From Anaerovibrio slackiae (GTDB lineage Bacteria > Bacillota > Negativicutes > Selenomonadales > Selenomonadaceae), in contig NZ_VUNR01000013.1 of assembly GCF_009695585.1 (NCBI RefSeq), positions 1 to 64,000 on the forward strand: 64,000 nucleotides of DNA. The letters are read 5' to 3'. Below, piece after piece: positions 50,768 through 58,604 of this stretch. Within the stretch, counting starts at the first letter, position 1; every line of letters begins with the position of its first letter. Under the pieces are notes generated by a model. That model had not been told where the DNA came from, made no database searches, and worked only from the letters and a program-made list of their open reading frames with translations. Both the position numbers and the translations under genes were made by a program.

Positions 50768-51283
50768 ATGGCTACCAATTTGAATGAGAAGTTTGTACAG
50801 TATGCTCAGCTGAGCCATTTCAAGACCAAGCAGGATGAGTTTAATGCTGGCCTCTATGCCAAGAAGGCTGACCTTACTACTGTATTCCGTTACAAGGGCA
50901 CCGTTGATACCTTTGCCGACCTCCCTGCTTCCGACCAGGTTGTAGGCGATACCTATAATGTCGTTGCAGCCGATGTGGCTCACAACGTGAAGGCAGGGGA
51001 CAACGTTGTATGGAACGGCACTGATTGGGATGTGTTGTCCGGTATCTTCGACATCAATGCTGCCGTAAAGGTACAGGCTGAGACTATGACTGCCGGTACC
51101 AAGGTTGCCACCATTACCATTGATGGCGTACCTACTGAGATTAACGTGCCGAAGGTAACTGCTACTGCCACCGATACTGCTGGTTACAAGGCTGCGACCA
51201 TCTCCGTGAATGGTGCCGATGTGGATGTGTACGTACCTGTGTGCACTGATGATGATATTGATGCAATGTTTGCCGGTGCCTAA
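50768..51283 (+). CDS. Virion protein, likely tail or head decoration
   Basis: A 171-residue protein with MATNLNEKFVQYAQLSHFKTK at the start, VFRYKGTVDTFADLP and VWNGTDWDVLSGIFD, a pattern of phage head or tail decoration proteins, and the terminal CTDDDIDAMFAGA tag. Biased codon use suggests high expression. ATG 50768 is behind GAAAGGATGTATGTTATT. Followed by a terminator-like hairpin. Confidence 0.6.
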   Translation: MATNLNEKFVQYAQLSHFKTKQDEFNAGLYAKKADLTTVFRYKGTVDTFADLPASDQVVGDTYNVVAADVAHNVKAGDNVVWNGTDWDVLSGIFDINAAVKVQAETMTAGTKVATITIDGVPTEINVPKVTATATDTAGYKAATISVNGADVDVYVPVCTDDDIDAMFAGA

Positions 51284-51310
51284 GGGCAATAATCTGCTGT
51301 GAATGATAGG

Positions 51311-51353
51311 ATAAAGCCCTGTTTGGCGTATGGACTTGCAGGGCTTTATTTAC
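51311..51353 (+). terminator. Terminator-like hairpin
   Basis: ATAAAGCCCTG (51311-51321) pairs perfectly with CAGGGCTTTAT (51339-51349). The T tract after it is weak, so readthrough is likely. Confidence 0.55.
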
Positions 51354-51370
51354 AGATTTAGGAGGCAGGT

Positions 51371-51628
51371 ATGGCAAATAGTAAATTTATAGACAGTAAG
51401 AATCTGGAACGCTTCAAGAAAAACATAGATAATAAATATTCTTCCTTACCTGCGATAGTATTTCCCACTTTGCCTACGACAGATAATACACCGGGAAAGA
51501 TTGTCTTTTGCGAGCAGGATGAGAGGTTATATATTTATACTTCCAGCGGCTTCAAGAAGGTGCCATGGGAGGATGAAATACTGTTTGCACTCAATGAAGA
51601 TAACCAGATTTGCCAGAAGGAGGTCTGA
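51371..51628 (+). CDS. Small tail-associated protein
   Basis: An 85-residue protein (MANSKFIDSKNLERFKKNID and later KIVFCEQDERLYIYTSSGFK). The second half resembles the short structural module seen in fibre-linked proteins. It lies in the fibre cluster before the DGR. AGATTTAGGAGGCAGGT precedes the ATG. Confidence 0.5.
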   Translation: MANSKFIDSKNLERFKKNIDNKYSSLPAIVFPTLPTTDNTPGKIVFCEQDERLYIYTSSGFKKVPWEDEILFALNEDNQICQKEV

Positions 51629-51634
51629 TTTTTT

Positions 51635-51901
51635 ATGGATAGGGGATGGTCTCCCAATGTGCATGTAAGCAAGCTTGGTAATCCTAGAAATCCCTGGGAA
51701 AATGTCTATGCAAAAACGGCAGAAATAGAAGCGTTTAAAAACAAGGGGACTACAAGCACGCCTGTTTATTTTGATAAAAACGGGATACCTCAGCCAGTCA
51801 ATGAGGTTAAAGCTGATACTGCAAAAACAGCTGAGGAAGCCAAGACAGGCATGGGCTTGTCGGTTGTAAATGGCCTTGTTTGCATAACTTATAACACATG
51901 A
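51635..51901 (+). CDS. Small fibre-associated protein with SVVNG tag
   Basis: An 88-residue protein ending in GMGLSVVNGLVCITYNT, near-identical in pattern to the end of the fibre protein at 49334-50368. It stands directly before the DGR target and may form part of the same fibre tip. AGAAGGAGGTCTGATTTTTT precedes the ATG. Confidence 0.5.
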   Translation: MDRGWSPNVHVSKLGNPRNPWENVYAKTAEIEAFKNKGTTSTPVYFDKNGIPQPVNEVKADTAKTAEEAKTGMGLSVVNGLVCITYNT

Positions 51902-51917
51902 ATGAAAGGAGAAAATT

Positions 51918-52778
51918 ATGGCAACAGTAACAAAAGCAATCCTTACTGATGAGACGGGATTGAAAATCGTGGATGCGATTAACGCCAAGAACATCATGGA
52001 TATTATTAACAATTATGGGCTTTCCCACAACAGCATCTACCGTGGCAAGGACCTGACTAGCTATTTTGCTAGCGGTGAAATGTCCCAGGCCATCGCAAAT
52101 GGTACGTTCAAGGACATCTACATCGGCGACTACATCATCCAGCCGATTACCGTGGACGGCACCACGTACAACGTAAAGTGGGTGGTAGCAGACTTCGACT
52201 ATTACTACGGTGTTGGAGATACCGAGTGCACTGCGCATCACATCTTGATGATTCCGGATGTTACTGTACAGATGAATGTAAGCATGAATGATACCAACGA
52301 CACCACGGGGGCGTACCTGGGCTCAAAAATGTGGACAGTCAATATGCCACTGTACAAGACTGGCATCATCAACGCTTTCGGCGATGCACACGTGCTGAAG
52401 CACAGGGAACTTTTGACAAAGACTATGAGCCCTACAGCTACAAGTGCTGCCGGTGCTGGCTGGACTGGCTCCTGCACGGATTGGGAATGGGCTGACACCT
52501 GGGTTAATATCCCGAATGAGCCGATGGTATATGGTGGACGCGTGTTCAGTTCTTCCGGGTTTGATGTTGGATGCGCCAACAAGCAGCTGGCACTGTTCCG
52601 CCATGAGCGTTTTTCTAAGAACAAGTACAGTGACGGTGCGAGAAAGTGGTTCTGGCTCCGTGCGGTTGCTTCCGGTAGTCGGTTCTGCGTTGCCTACGGC
52701 GATGGCGGTGCCAGCTGCACCGATGCGTCTGGTCGCAACTCCCGCGGGGGCGTCCGCCCGTATTTCCTGCTCCGCTAA
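51918..52778 (+). CDS. DGR target protein (variable receptor-binding protein)
   Basis: A 286-residue protein whose C-terminal domain (about 170-286) has the formylglycine-enzyme/C-type lectin-like pattern of DGR targets and of DUF6273: ARKWFWLRAVASGSRF, DASGRNS and the closing GGVRPYFLLR. The variable repeat covers codons 249-281 and gives about eleven variable residues on the predicted ligand face. The N-terminal half resembles fibre-attachment domains. It lies at the end of the fibre cluster, so it probably binds the host receptor. AAAGGAGAAAATT precedes the ATG. Confidence 0.85.
   Translation: MATVTKAILTDETGLKIVDAINAKNIMDIINNYGLSHNSIYRGKDLTSYFASGEMSQAIANGTFKDIYIGDYIIQPITVDGTTYNVKWVVADFDYYYGVGDTECTAHHILMIPDVTVQMNVSMNDTNDTTGAYLGSKMWTVNMPLYKTGIINAFGDAHVLKHRELLTKTMSPTATSAAGAGWTGSCTDWEWADTWVNIPNEPMVYGGRVFSSSGFDVGCANKQLALFRHERFSKNKYSDGARKWFWLRAVASGSRFCVAYGDGGASCTDASGRNSRGGVRPYFLLR
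52661..52760 (+). repeat. DGR variable repeat (VR)
   Basis: A 100-bp segment that matches the template repeat (53390-53489) at 84 of 100 positions. By my count all 16 differences fall on template adenines (16 of 24 adenines changed, none of 76 other bases). Mismatches begin right after the shared CCGCCCG, the expected initiation end. Confidence 0.9.
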
Positions 52779-52819
52779 CCCCAAACCACGCCCCTTTATG
52801 GGGCGTGCCAGGTTAGCGG
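52772..52819 (+). promoter_or_regulatory. Cruciform-type inverted repeat after the VR
   Basis: Outer 9-bp arms CCGCTAACC (52772-52780) and GGTTAGCGG (52811-52819) enclose an 8-bp stem CACGCCCC/GGGGCGTG (52787-52794 and 52800-52807) with a TTTAT loop. It starts 12 bp after the VR and includes the stop codon. In the Bordetella phage DGR a hairpin at this place is needed for target recognition. Confidence 0.7.
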
Positions 52820-52836
52820 CTTAGGAGGAATGAAAA

Positions 52837-53364
52837 ATGTCAGTATTAGCACGCAACAGAAGCATCTCGAAATTGAAATTCTATGTAAATGCAAAGAATA
52901 TACATGCCAAGCTGATGGATTTGTGTCAGCGGGATTTCGGTGTGAAGATGATAAGAAATATCGTGATACACAAAAACAGGATGGAGCCGGAAGACGCAGA
53001 AACCCTGGCAAATCTTGCGGAAAAGTATTATGGCACGCCTAAATTACCGGCCAAATACCCCGAGCGTATTGTTGAGAAATACTTCAATGCAATATGGGAT
53101 ATATCCACGGCAATGCTGCATAACGTTATATGCGCATATACCTTGTGGCCGACATGCAAAGCAGAAGCTGATGAACGGCGCATTTACCAGGACAGGGCTA
53201 TAGCAAACTGTGAAGTGCTTATTGTTGAGCTTGAGCTTGCATCGCGGGAACTGGATGTATCCGCCGATAAATATAAGCAGTATATCGCGATGCTGGATGA
53301 GGAAGTCGGCCTGCTGAAAGGCTGGCGGAAATCAGACAACAAAAGGTTCAAGGATTTGAAGTGA
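52837..53364 (+). CDS. avd: Avd-like DGR accessory protein
   Basis: A 175-residue, all-helical, basic protein between target and template repeat, the place of Avd in the best-known DGR. The helices follow a four-helix-bundle pattern (FYVNAKNIHAKLMDLCQRDF, ANCEVLIVELELASRELDVS and others). Avd forms a pentameric ring that binds the reverse transcriptase. It is longer than the usual 120-130 residues. TTAGGAGGAATGAAAA precedes ATG 52837. The family call rests on position and helical pattern. Confidence 0.7.
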   Translation: MSVLARNRSISKLKFYVNAKNIHAKLMDLCQRDFGVKMIRNIVIHKNRMEPEDAETLANLAEKYYGTPKLPAKYPERIVEKYFNAIWDISTAMLHNVICAYTLWPTCKAEADERRIYQDRAIANCEVLIVELELASRELDVSADKYKQYIAMLDEEVGLLKGWRKSDNKRFKDLK

Positions 53365-53389
53365 TTAATTTTACAGGGTGTCAGCTGAT

Positions 53390-53489
53390 TGCGGTTGCTT
53401 CCGGTAGTCGGTTCTGCAATGCCAACAACAATGGCAATGCCAACTACAACGATGCGTCTAATCGCAACTCCAACGGGGGCATCCGCCCG
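53390..53489 (+). repeat. DGR template repeat (TR)
   Basis: A 100-bp template with many AAY codons in the target frame (AAT GCC AAC AAC AAT and so on), which allow variation without stop codons. It lies between avd and the RT gene. A hairpin CTGCCG/CGGCAG follows at 53501-53518. The RNA from about 53365 to 53633 would serve as template. Confidence 0.9.
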
Positions 53490-53633
53490 CTTCTCTGAGG
53501 CTGCCGCACCAACGGCAGGAGAAAAATGAGCAGGGAATGAGCTGGCATCCTTCCACACTTTGTGGCAAATAGGAGCTGTGACGATACCGGCCAAGGCTGT
53601 TGTATCTGCAAGCACAGCAGGAAAGGATAAAAA

Positions 53634-54785
53634 ATGCAGGATTTTACCAGTGCCGATAATTTGCTGCGTGGCTACCAGCGCACAGTAAAATGCAGTGGCT
53701 GGAAAGAGGCTACCCAGAAATTCGGGCTGAATCTGATGAGGGAGATTTTCTCCCTGCAGGACAGCCTGAGAAACGGCACCTATGAGCAGCAGAAGGGCGC
53801 GATATTTATATTGCATGAGCAGGGCAGGAAAAGGCTGGTGAGGGCTCTGACAGTGAGGGATGCGGTTATGCAGCATTCCTTGTGCGATACAGTCCTCACG
53901 CCAGCTTTGTCCAGGTATTTGATACACGACAATGGAGCTAGCCTAAAAGGAAAAGGTATCAGCTTCACCAGGCGGAGATTCGAGCAGCATCTGAGGTGGC
54001 ATTATGTAAGATATGGCAAAGCCGGATATGTACTCAAAATAGATTTCCGCAAATATTTTGATAACATCCGCCATGATGTGCTCATGCAGGAAATATCCCG
54101 CAGGGTTGCTGACAAAACTGTACTGGACACCATCCAGAAGGTTCTGGCTGCCAATGAGCATGATGTTGAATATGTGCCGGGCATTAACCCGGACGATGTG
54201 CTGTTCAACGCATTAGAGCATTACAACCCCGACCGGCCAAGGCCGGAAAAGACGATGCGCATCAGGAAGTCGGTTGCCATCGGTGCACCGCTGGCACAGA
54301 TTGCAGGCATCTACCTGCCAACGCGGATTGACACATGGTGCAAAAATGTCAGGCAGATACATTGCTATGATGCGTATATGGATGACCGCATTATCATCCA
54401 CCCGGACAAAGAGTTCCTGAAAAAGCTGTTGCTGGAGATAAAAGCTATTTGCAAAGACCTGGGGATTTTCGTGCATGACGGAAAAACGCAGATCATCAAA
54501 CTGAGCAAAGGATTCACGTTCCTGAAAACCAGGTACATCCTGACAGACAGCGGGAAAATCATCCGAAGGATTCCTAAAGATGTCCTGAGCAGGCAGAAGC
54601 GGAAAATGCGCAAAATGGCAGCTATGGTCAGGGACGGAGAAATTTCCTACAGAGATTTCGCCAATCAATATAAAAGCTGGCGCGGTGACAAGAAGCGTTA
54701 CCATGCCAGGAAGGTATTAGCAGAAATGGATAAATTATTTAAGGAGCTGAACGAACATGGAAAACGAGAAGCAGAATATCATTAA
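53634..54785 (+). CDS. DGR reverse transcriptase
   Basis: A 383-residue reverse transcriptase. Visible motifs are KIDFRKYFDNIRHDVL (domain 3), the domain 4 motif IGAPLAQIAG, where Gln is not followed by the Gly found in other RTs, YMDD at residues 248-251 (domain 5), and GKTQIIKLSKGFTFLKTRY (domains 6-7). It copies the TR RNA with adenine mutagenesis. GGAAAGGATAAAA precedes the ATG. The next small gene starts inside its 3' end. Confidence 0.93.
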   Translation: MQDFTSADNLLRGYQRTVKCSGWKEATQKFGLNLMREIFSLQDSLRNGTYEQQKGAIFILHEQGRKRLVRALTVRDAVMQHSLCDTVLTPALSRYLIHDNGASLKGKGISFTRRRFEQHLRWHYVRYGKAGYVLKIDFRKYFDNIRHDVLMQEISRRVADKTVLDTIQKVLAANEHDVEYVPGINPDDVLFNALEHYNPDRPRPEKTMRIRKSVAIGAPLAQIAGIYLPTRIDTWCKNVRQIHCYDAYMDDRIIIHPDKEFLKKLLLEIKAICKDLGIFVHDGKTQIIKLSKGFTFLKTRYILTDSGKIIRRIPKDVLSRQKRKMRKMAAMVRDGEISYRDFANQYKSWRGDKKRYHARKVLAEMDKLFKELNEHGKREAEYH

Positions 54786-55011
54786 CGGCAAAGAGCAGGA
54801 AATCATCAATCTTACCAATGATTTAACCAGCCCTGTATCTGCCATCGGTGATTACAAAATCATCAAGTGCTATGAAGCCGCCCTGCTGGGCAAGAATGAT
54901 ATGCCTTATGATGTGAATGGACTGGTTGAGCAGCGTCAGGCGGTGCGTGACAAAATCAATGCGCTCCAGGCAGAAGTCAAGGCTCTCAGGGCAGAGGCAC
55001 AGGCTGAGTGA
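54757..55011 (+). CDS. Small helical protein after the RT
   Basis: An 84-residue charged helical protein (MENEKQNIINGKEQEIINLT and a C-terminal coiled coil). It starts 29 bp inside the RT gene behind AAGGAGCTGAACGA, so it is coupled to the RT. No family recognised; it could be part of the DGR or the first of the lysis cluster. Confidence 0.5.
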   Translation: MENEKQNIINGKEQEIINLTNDLTSPVSAIGDYKIIKCYEAALLGKNDMPYDVNGLVEQRQAVRDKINALQAEVKALRAEAQAE

Positions 55012-55211
55012 TGCAGGAGCTTGAACTTAGGGCAAAACTGAGTGACATGACAATTGATATGCTGGTGGAGATAATCGTGGAATTGCTCCACCTCATATCT
55101 GCCCTGAACCGGGAGGTGAAAATATATGAGGAGAATAAAAAATGCGCTGCTGGCGATGATTTTTACGGTATTGATGCTATTATCAATGCCTGTTCTGGCC
55201 GCAGAGCGTAA
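55011..55211 (+). CDS. Small protein before the lysis genes
   Basis: A 66-residue protein with a helical first half (MQELELRAKLSDMTIDMLVE). It starts in TGATG overlap with the previous gene and its 3' part overlaps the next gene by 86 bp in another frame. The function is unknown. Confidence 0.4.
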   Translation: MQELELRAKLSDMTIDMLVEIIVELLHLISALNREVKIYEENKKCAAGDDFYGIDAIINACSGRRA

Positions 55212-55431
55212 TATTGCTGACAGCGTGGGTGTTGACAGGTTTGCTCATTTCGGGCTCAGCTATGTTATTTGTGACCAGCTTAAACGAAACGCTGGCTTCA
55301 ATGATTTTTGGGCGGCTACGACTACGCTGGCAATTGGCGCAGCAAAGGAAAAATGGATTGATAATCAGTGGGACACCGGTGACTTCGCTGCTGATTGTGC
55401 CGGGGTGCTGTTCTATCAGATAAGGTTTTAG
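55126..55431 (+). CDS. Exported phage protein with YfiM/DUF2279-like pattern
   Basis: A 101-residue protein with a cleavable-type signal peptide (RRIKNALLAMIFTVLMLLSM then PVLAAE) and the pattern DRFAHFGLSYVICDQ, GAAKEKWIDNQWDTGDFAAD, CAGV. Similar proteins are found in phage lysis clusters of diderm hosts. It lies nested over the previous frame, as spanin pairs often do, but I cannot prove a spanin role. GGGAGGTGAAAATAT precedes the ATG. Confidence 0.6.
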   Translation: MRRIKNALLAMIFTVLMLLSMPVLAAERNIADSVGVDRFAHFGLSYVICDQLKRNAGFNDFWAATTTLAIGAAKEKWIDNQWDTGDFAADCAGVLFYQIRF

Positions 55432-55441
55432 GGGTGAAGCT

Positions 55442-55891
55442 ATGGAAAAAGCAGTTTGCTCTATACGGGATTTTTTGCCGGGGACGGGAGGTGCCGGGGC
55501 GGTGGTAGGAGGGGTTAGTTCTGTGGCAGGCCTGATTGTAACTCACTTATTCGGCGGCTGGTCCGTAGGGCTTGAAGGGCTGTTAATTGCCATGATTATT
55601 GACTATATCACAGGCGTATCAGCATCCTTTTTCTGCCCGGAGCTGTCACTTGACAGCCGCATCGGCTTCCGGGGCATTGTGAAAAAAGTGCTGATATTGC
55701 TCATGGTGTCCATGGGGCATATCATGGATGCGGTTATAGGCACGGAGCTGGTGATGCCGATGGTGCTCTATTTCTACCTTGCCAATGAGTGCTTGTCCAT
55801 AACGGAGAATATCGCAAATGCTGGTGTCCCGATACCGAATAGGCTGAAATCTACATTGAAGCAGGTTAGGGAAGGGAGAGTGAAAGGATGA
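55442..55891 (+). CDS. Phage holin (TcdE/holin 4 family)
   Basis: A 149-residue membrane protein with three to four hydrophobic segments and the family stretch AMIIDYITGVSASFF, SLDSRIGFRGIVKKVLILLM, NECLSITENIANAGVPIP. It makes the membrane pore that releases the endolysin encoded by the next gene, with which it overlaps by 4 bp. Confidence 0.88.
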   Translation: MEKAVCSIRDFLPGTGGAGAVVGGVSSVAGLIVTHLFGGWSVGLEGLLIAMIIDYITGVSASFFCPELSLDSRIGFRGIVKKVLILLMVSMGHIMDAVIGTELVMPMVLYFYLANECLSITENIANAGVPIPNRLKSTLKQVREGRVKG

Positions 55892-56505
55892 AAAGAGAAG
55901 TAACAATTGATGAAGTTGAAAATATGGCGGCATCCGCCAGGGAGTCAGTCTGGAATAAGGCGAAAGCTGAAGGCAGGGAGCCGAAAATCTACTTGCACTG
56001 GACGGCTGGCAATCATACCGCTGTATTTGAGGATTATCACATTAACATTACAGGTGATGGTGAAATCTATGTGACTACTGATGATTTGTCGGAGACTAAA
56101 AGCCACACCTGGCGGAGAAATACCGGCTCCATTGGCATCGCTCTTTGCTGCTGCTATGGCGGCGGTTCTGCCAGCCTCGGAGGCTTCCCGCCGACTGCTA
56201 AGCAGATAGAAGTTATGGCTCAGGTTATTGATAGGGTTGCCACTGCCTTGTGGCTAACTATCGACAAGGCTCACGTGATGAGCCACGGCGAGGCAGCGAA
56301 TAACGAGGACGGCGGTGTTGGCACCCACAAGCCCTATGCCTGGTGGAATGATGGCTACGGGGATGGAGATACCCGTGGCGACCTTGAGTATCTTGGCACC
56401 AGCGAGAGCCCGTCTTACAAGCCGTGGGCTACCGATGGCAGTCGTGGCGGTGATGTGCTCCGTGGCAAAGCCAACTGGTACAAGAATCAGAGGGAGTGTT
56501 CATGA
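55888..56505 (+). CDS. N-acetylmuramoyl-L-alanine amidase (endolysin)
   Basis: A 205-residue amidase_2-type enzyme: YLHWTAGNHTAVFEDYHINI with the first zinc His, and HVMSHGEAANNEDGGVGTHK later. It cuts the amide bond between muramic acid and the stem peptide. No signal peptide, so it depends on the holin. AGGGAGAGTGAAAGG precedes the ATG. Confidence 0.88.
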   Translation: MKREVTIDEVENMAASARESVWNKAKAEGREPKIYLHWTAGNHTAVFEDYHINITGDGEIYVTTDDLSETKSHTWRRNTGSIGIALCCCYGGGSASLGGFPPTAKQIEVMAQVIDRVATALWLTIDKAHVMSHGEAANNEDGGVGTHKPYAWWNDGYGDGDTRGDLEYLGTSESPSYKPWATDGSRGGDVLRGKANWYKNQRECS

Positions 56506-56506
56506 A

Positions 56507-56755
56507 ATGATTTTAGCAGATACTATTGAGATGATGAATAGCGAAGATTTTAAGGAGCGCTTTAGAGCAGAGTATTTTCAGTTGAAAATCAGATACCAAA
56601 AGTTGCATGATATGGTTGTGAAATATGAAGCCGGTACTTTGCCGTTTACGCCGAACTGTCCATTAGAATTACTGAAACATCAGAAAAGTTTGATGGGGCA
56701 GTATCTGTACGATTTGGAAGTAAGGGCGCAAATTGAAAAAATATGCTTATCGTAA
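56507..56755 (+). CDS. crAss001_48-related small protein
   Basis: An 82-residue helical protein with the widespread phage pattern MMNSEDFKERFRAEYFQLKI and FTPNCPLELLKHQKSLMGQY. Homologues are known as crAss001_48-related; the function is unknown. It follows the amidase by one base behind AGGGAGTGTTCATGAA. Confidence 0.65.
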   Translation: MILADTIEMMNSEDFKERFRAEYFQLKIRYQKLHDMVVKYEAGTLPFTPNCPLELLKHQKSLMGQYLYDLEVRAQIEKICLS

Positions 56756-56768
56756 TGTGATTTTGGTT

Positions 56769-56797
56769 CAGGCGGTGTAAAAGCCGCCTGTTTTATT
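56769..56797 (+). terminator. Terminator-like hairpin
   Basis: CAGGCGG (56769-56775) pairs with CCGCCTG (56784-56790) and is followed by TTTTATTT. It separates the lysis genes from the ejection-protein genes. Confidence 0.65.
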
Positions 56798-56810
56798 TGG
56801 AGGGATTATA

Positions 56811-57392
56811 ATGGCGCAGGTTTCGGCAGAACAGTTACGTTCGGCTTTTTTATCGGAAAAAGACAACAAGGAGTCGTTCGCACAGAAAGCACAGGAACAA
56901 TTACGCAAAGACCAAATGTCGGCGATGCAGCTGGCTATGCTACGCAACCAGTATGGCGATATTGTAAATGCAGCTCAGTCATATAGCAGCAATCCGGATA
57001 GCTTGTCAGCGCGGAATACATTTTTCCAAGCACTTAGAGCAAACGATGCTACAAAGGCAGGTGCAAATACCATGTTAGGCAATCGTGGCAGTGCTGGTGA
57101 TGTTATAAATGGCGCACTGGGAGCGACAGGTAATACTGGCCTTGGCAATCTGTTTTCGCTTCTGGCAGAAGAACAGGACAGAAATAATCGTGGTGTAGAT
57201 TTAAGCGGATACACTGATAAGGGAATGGGAATTATGACTATTATGGGCGGCCAGCAGTCTGGAAATTCAGGTCAGGGAGAAAATAAGAATGTTTATGGCA
57301 GCAGTGGTGCACCGAACCTTATACCTGGTCTTATGGGGAGTGCCGATAATAGCAATGCTGGAGGTAGTTTGCGGACATTAAAGAAAGTGTGA
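56811..57392 (+). CDS. Putative ejection/internal protein
   Basis: A 193-residue protein rich in Ala, Gln, Asn and Gly (MAQVSAEQLRSAFLSEKDNK and onward), with a helical first half and a low-complexity end. Composition and position fit a small internal virion protein. No family recognised. Confidence 0.45.
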   Translation: MAQVSAEQLRSAFLSEKDNKESFAQKAQEQLRKDQMSAMQLAMLRNQYGDIVNAAQSYSSNPDSLSARNTFFQALRANDATKAGANTMLGNRGSAGDVINGALGATGNTGLGNLFSLLAEEQDRNNRGVDLSGYTDKGMGIMTIMGGQQSGNSGQGENKNVYGSSGAPNLIPGLMGSADNSNAGGSLRTLKKV

Positions 57393-57397
57393 TAGGC

Positions 57398-57817
57398 ATG
57401 GATTTATTTCAGTGGATTGCAAAATATGAGCGGAAGACCGGAGAAAAGTTCGAGCGCGATGAGCGGTTCGAGCTTTTTTTCTTGCCGGAAAAAGGCTTTT
57501 GTGAAATTGGCCAGCTAAAAGATATGCTGGTGGCAAATCAGTGCTGCGGTGATTTGCTTTTTTGGCGTGACAAGATAAATAGTGCGGCGAGAAAAGCTGG
57601 AGGAATAAAAGCGTGTGGCACCTGGTGCATACGCAAGGAAATAAAAGCATACATTCGCTTGCTTGGATATAGAATTGAGAAAACTGTAGAGCTAGCTGAT
57701 GGGGCGAGGCAATATATATGTATTCATAAAGATACAGGTAAAATGGGACGAGTTTCTCCGGCTTTCAAGTATAAGAAATCTGGCAGGCAGGCTTATTTTA
57801 TAACATGGGAGCCCTGA
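57398..57817 (+). CDS. Hypothetical late phage protein
   Basis: A 139-residue mixed alpha/beta protein (MDLFQWIAKYERKTGEKFER and KEIKAYIRLLGYRIEKTVEL). The layout could be that of a small ejection or acetyltransferase-like protein, but no catalytic motif is seen. A GTG at 57389, overlapping the previous stop, is an alternative start. Confidence 0.5.
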   Translation: MDLFQWIAKYERKTGEKFERDERFELFFLPEKGFCEIGQLKDMLVANQCCGDLLFWRDKINSAARKAGGIKACGTWCIRKEIKAYIRLLGYRIEKTVELADGARQYICIHKDTGKMGRVSPAFKYKKSGRQAYFITWEP

Positions 57818-57836
57818 AAGGAAGGGAGGCTAGAAA

Positions 57837-58589
57837 ATGATATTTTTTGATAGATATGGACGTCAGCAGGAGAAGTGCAATTTTTTTGGCAAGTGCGTAT
57901 TCAAGGGTGGTTCATCCACGACAGTAAACAATACAACAACATATACGCCTACCGAGTATGAGCTGCAGCTGCAAAAAGCTCAGGCAGATTATGCAGATGC
58001 CATTGCGCCCAATTCGTTATGGCTGAATGATACTGCCAGGAATATCCTGCAGAACAGCATAGGTGCTGTGCAGGTTGATTTTAACGGTCTGAATAATCAG
58101 GCTCAAGGACAGATAAACAGTGCGAATTCTTCTAACCAGCAGCTTGCAAATGGCCAGCTGCCGACAGCTTATTTACAGAATATGCAGGATGCCATACAGA
58201 GCGGCGTGGAGAACAGTTATGGAAAACTGCTGACACAGTCGGCTAAAAACGGTGTCTTGAATAGTTCTGTGACAAATCGAGGTCTTAATGAGATTTCCAA
58301 GAATGTTTCTGACACGATGGCACAGAACTTCAACAATAATATTACCCAGGTAAGCAATCTAAACAACAGCAATATCAATAATGCTACGGCAGGCATTACA
58401 ACGGCAGCAGCGGCCCAGGAGGCGGCCCAGCAGCCTGCCCTTAACCTTTGGAATGCTTCACTTGGTCTCAATGGGTCCACGACTTCTGCACTTGCGGCAG
58501 CGGCAGGCAAAGGAACTACACAGAGCAGTTCCACGCAGTCAACAAGCGGTGGCGGTGGATTCTTCAGCGGCCTGCTTGGCGGATTGTAA
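57837..58589 (+). CDS. Ejection/needle-like internal protein
   Basis: A 250-residue Asn/Gln/Ala-rich protein: a Thr-rich start (GSSTTVNNTTTYTPTEYELQ), a helical core and a Gly/Ser-rich C-terminus. This composition and the position between lysis genes and large internal proteins resemble podovirus ejection proteins. GGAAGGGAGGCTAGAAA precedes the ATG. Confidence 0.5.
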   Translation: MIFFDRYGRQQEKCNFFGKCVFKGGSSTTVNNTTTYTPTEYELQLQKAQADYADAIAPNSLWLNDTARNILQNSIGAVQVDFNGLNNQAQGQINSANSSNQQLANGQLPTAYLQNMQDAIQSGVENSYGKLLTQSAKNGVLNSSVTNRGLNEISKNVSDTMAQNFNNNITQVSNLNNSNINNATAGITTAAAAQEAAQQPALNLWNASLGLNGSTTSALAAAAGKGTTQSSSTQSTSGGGGFFSGLLGGL

Positions 58590-58604
58590 GTGAGGTGAGC
58601 AGTT

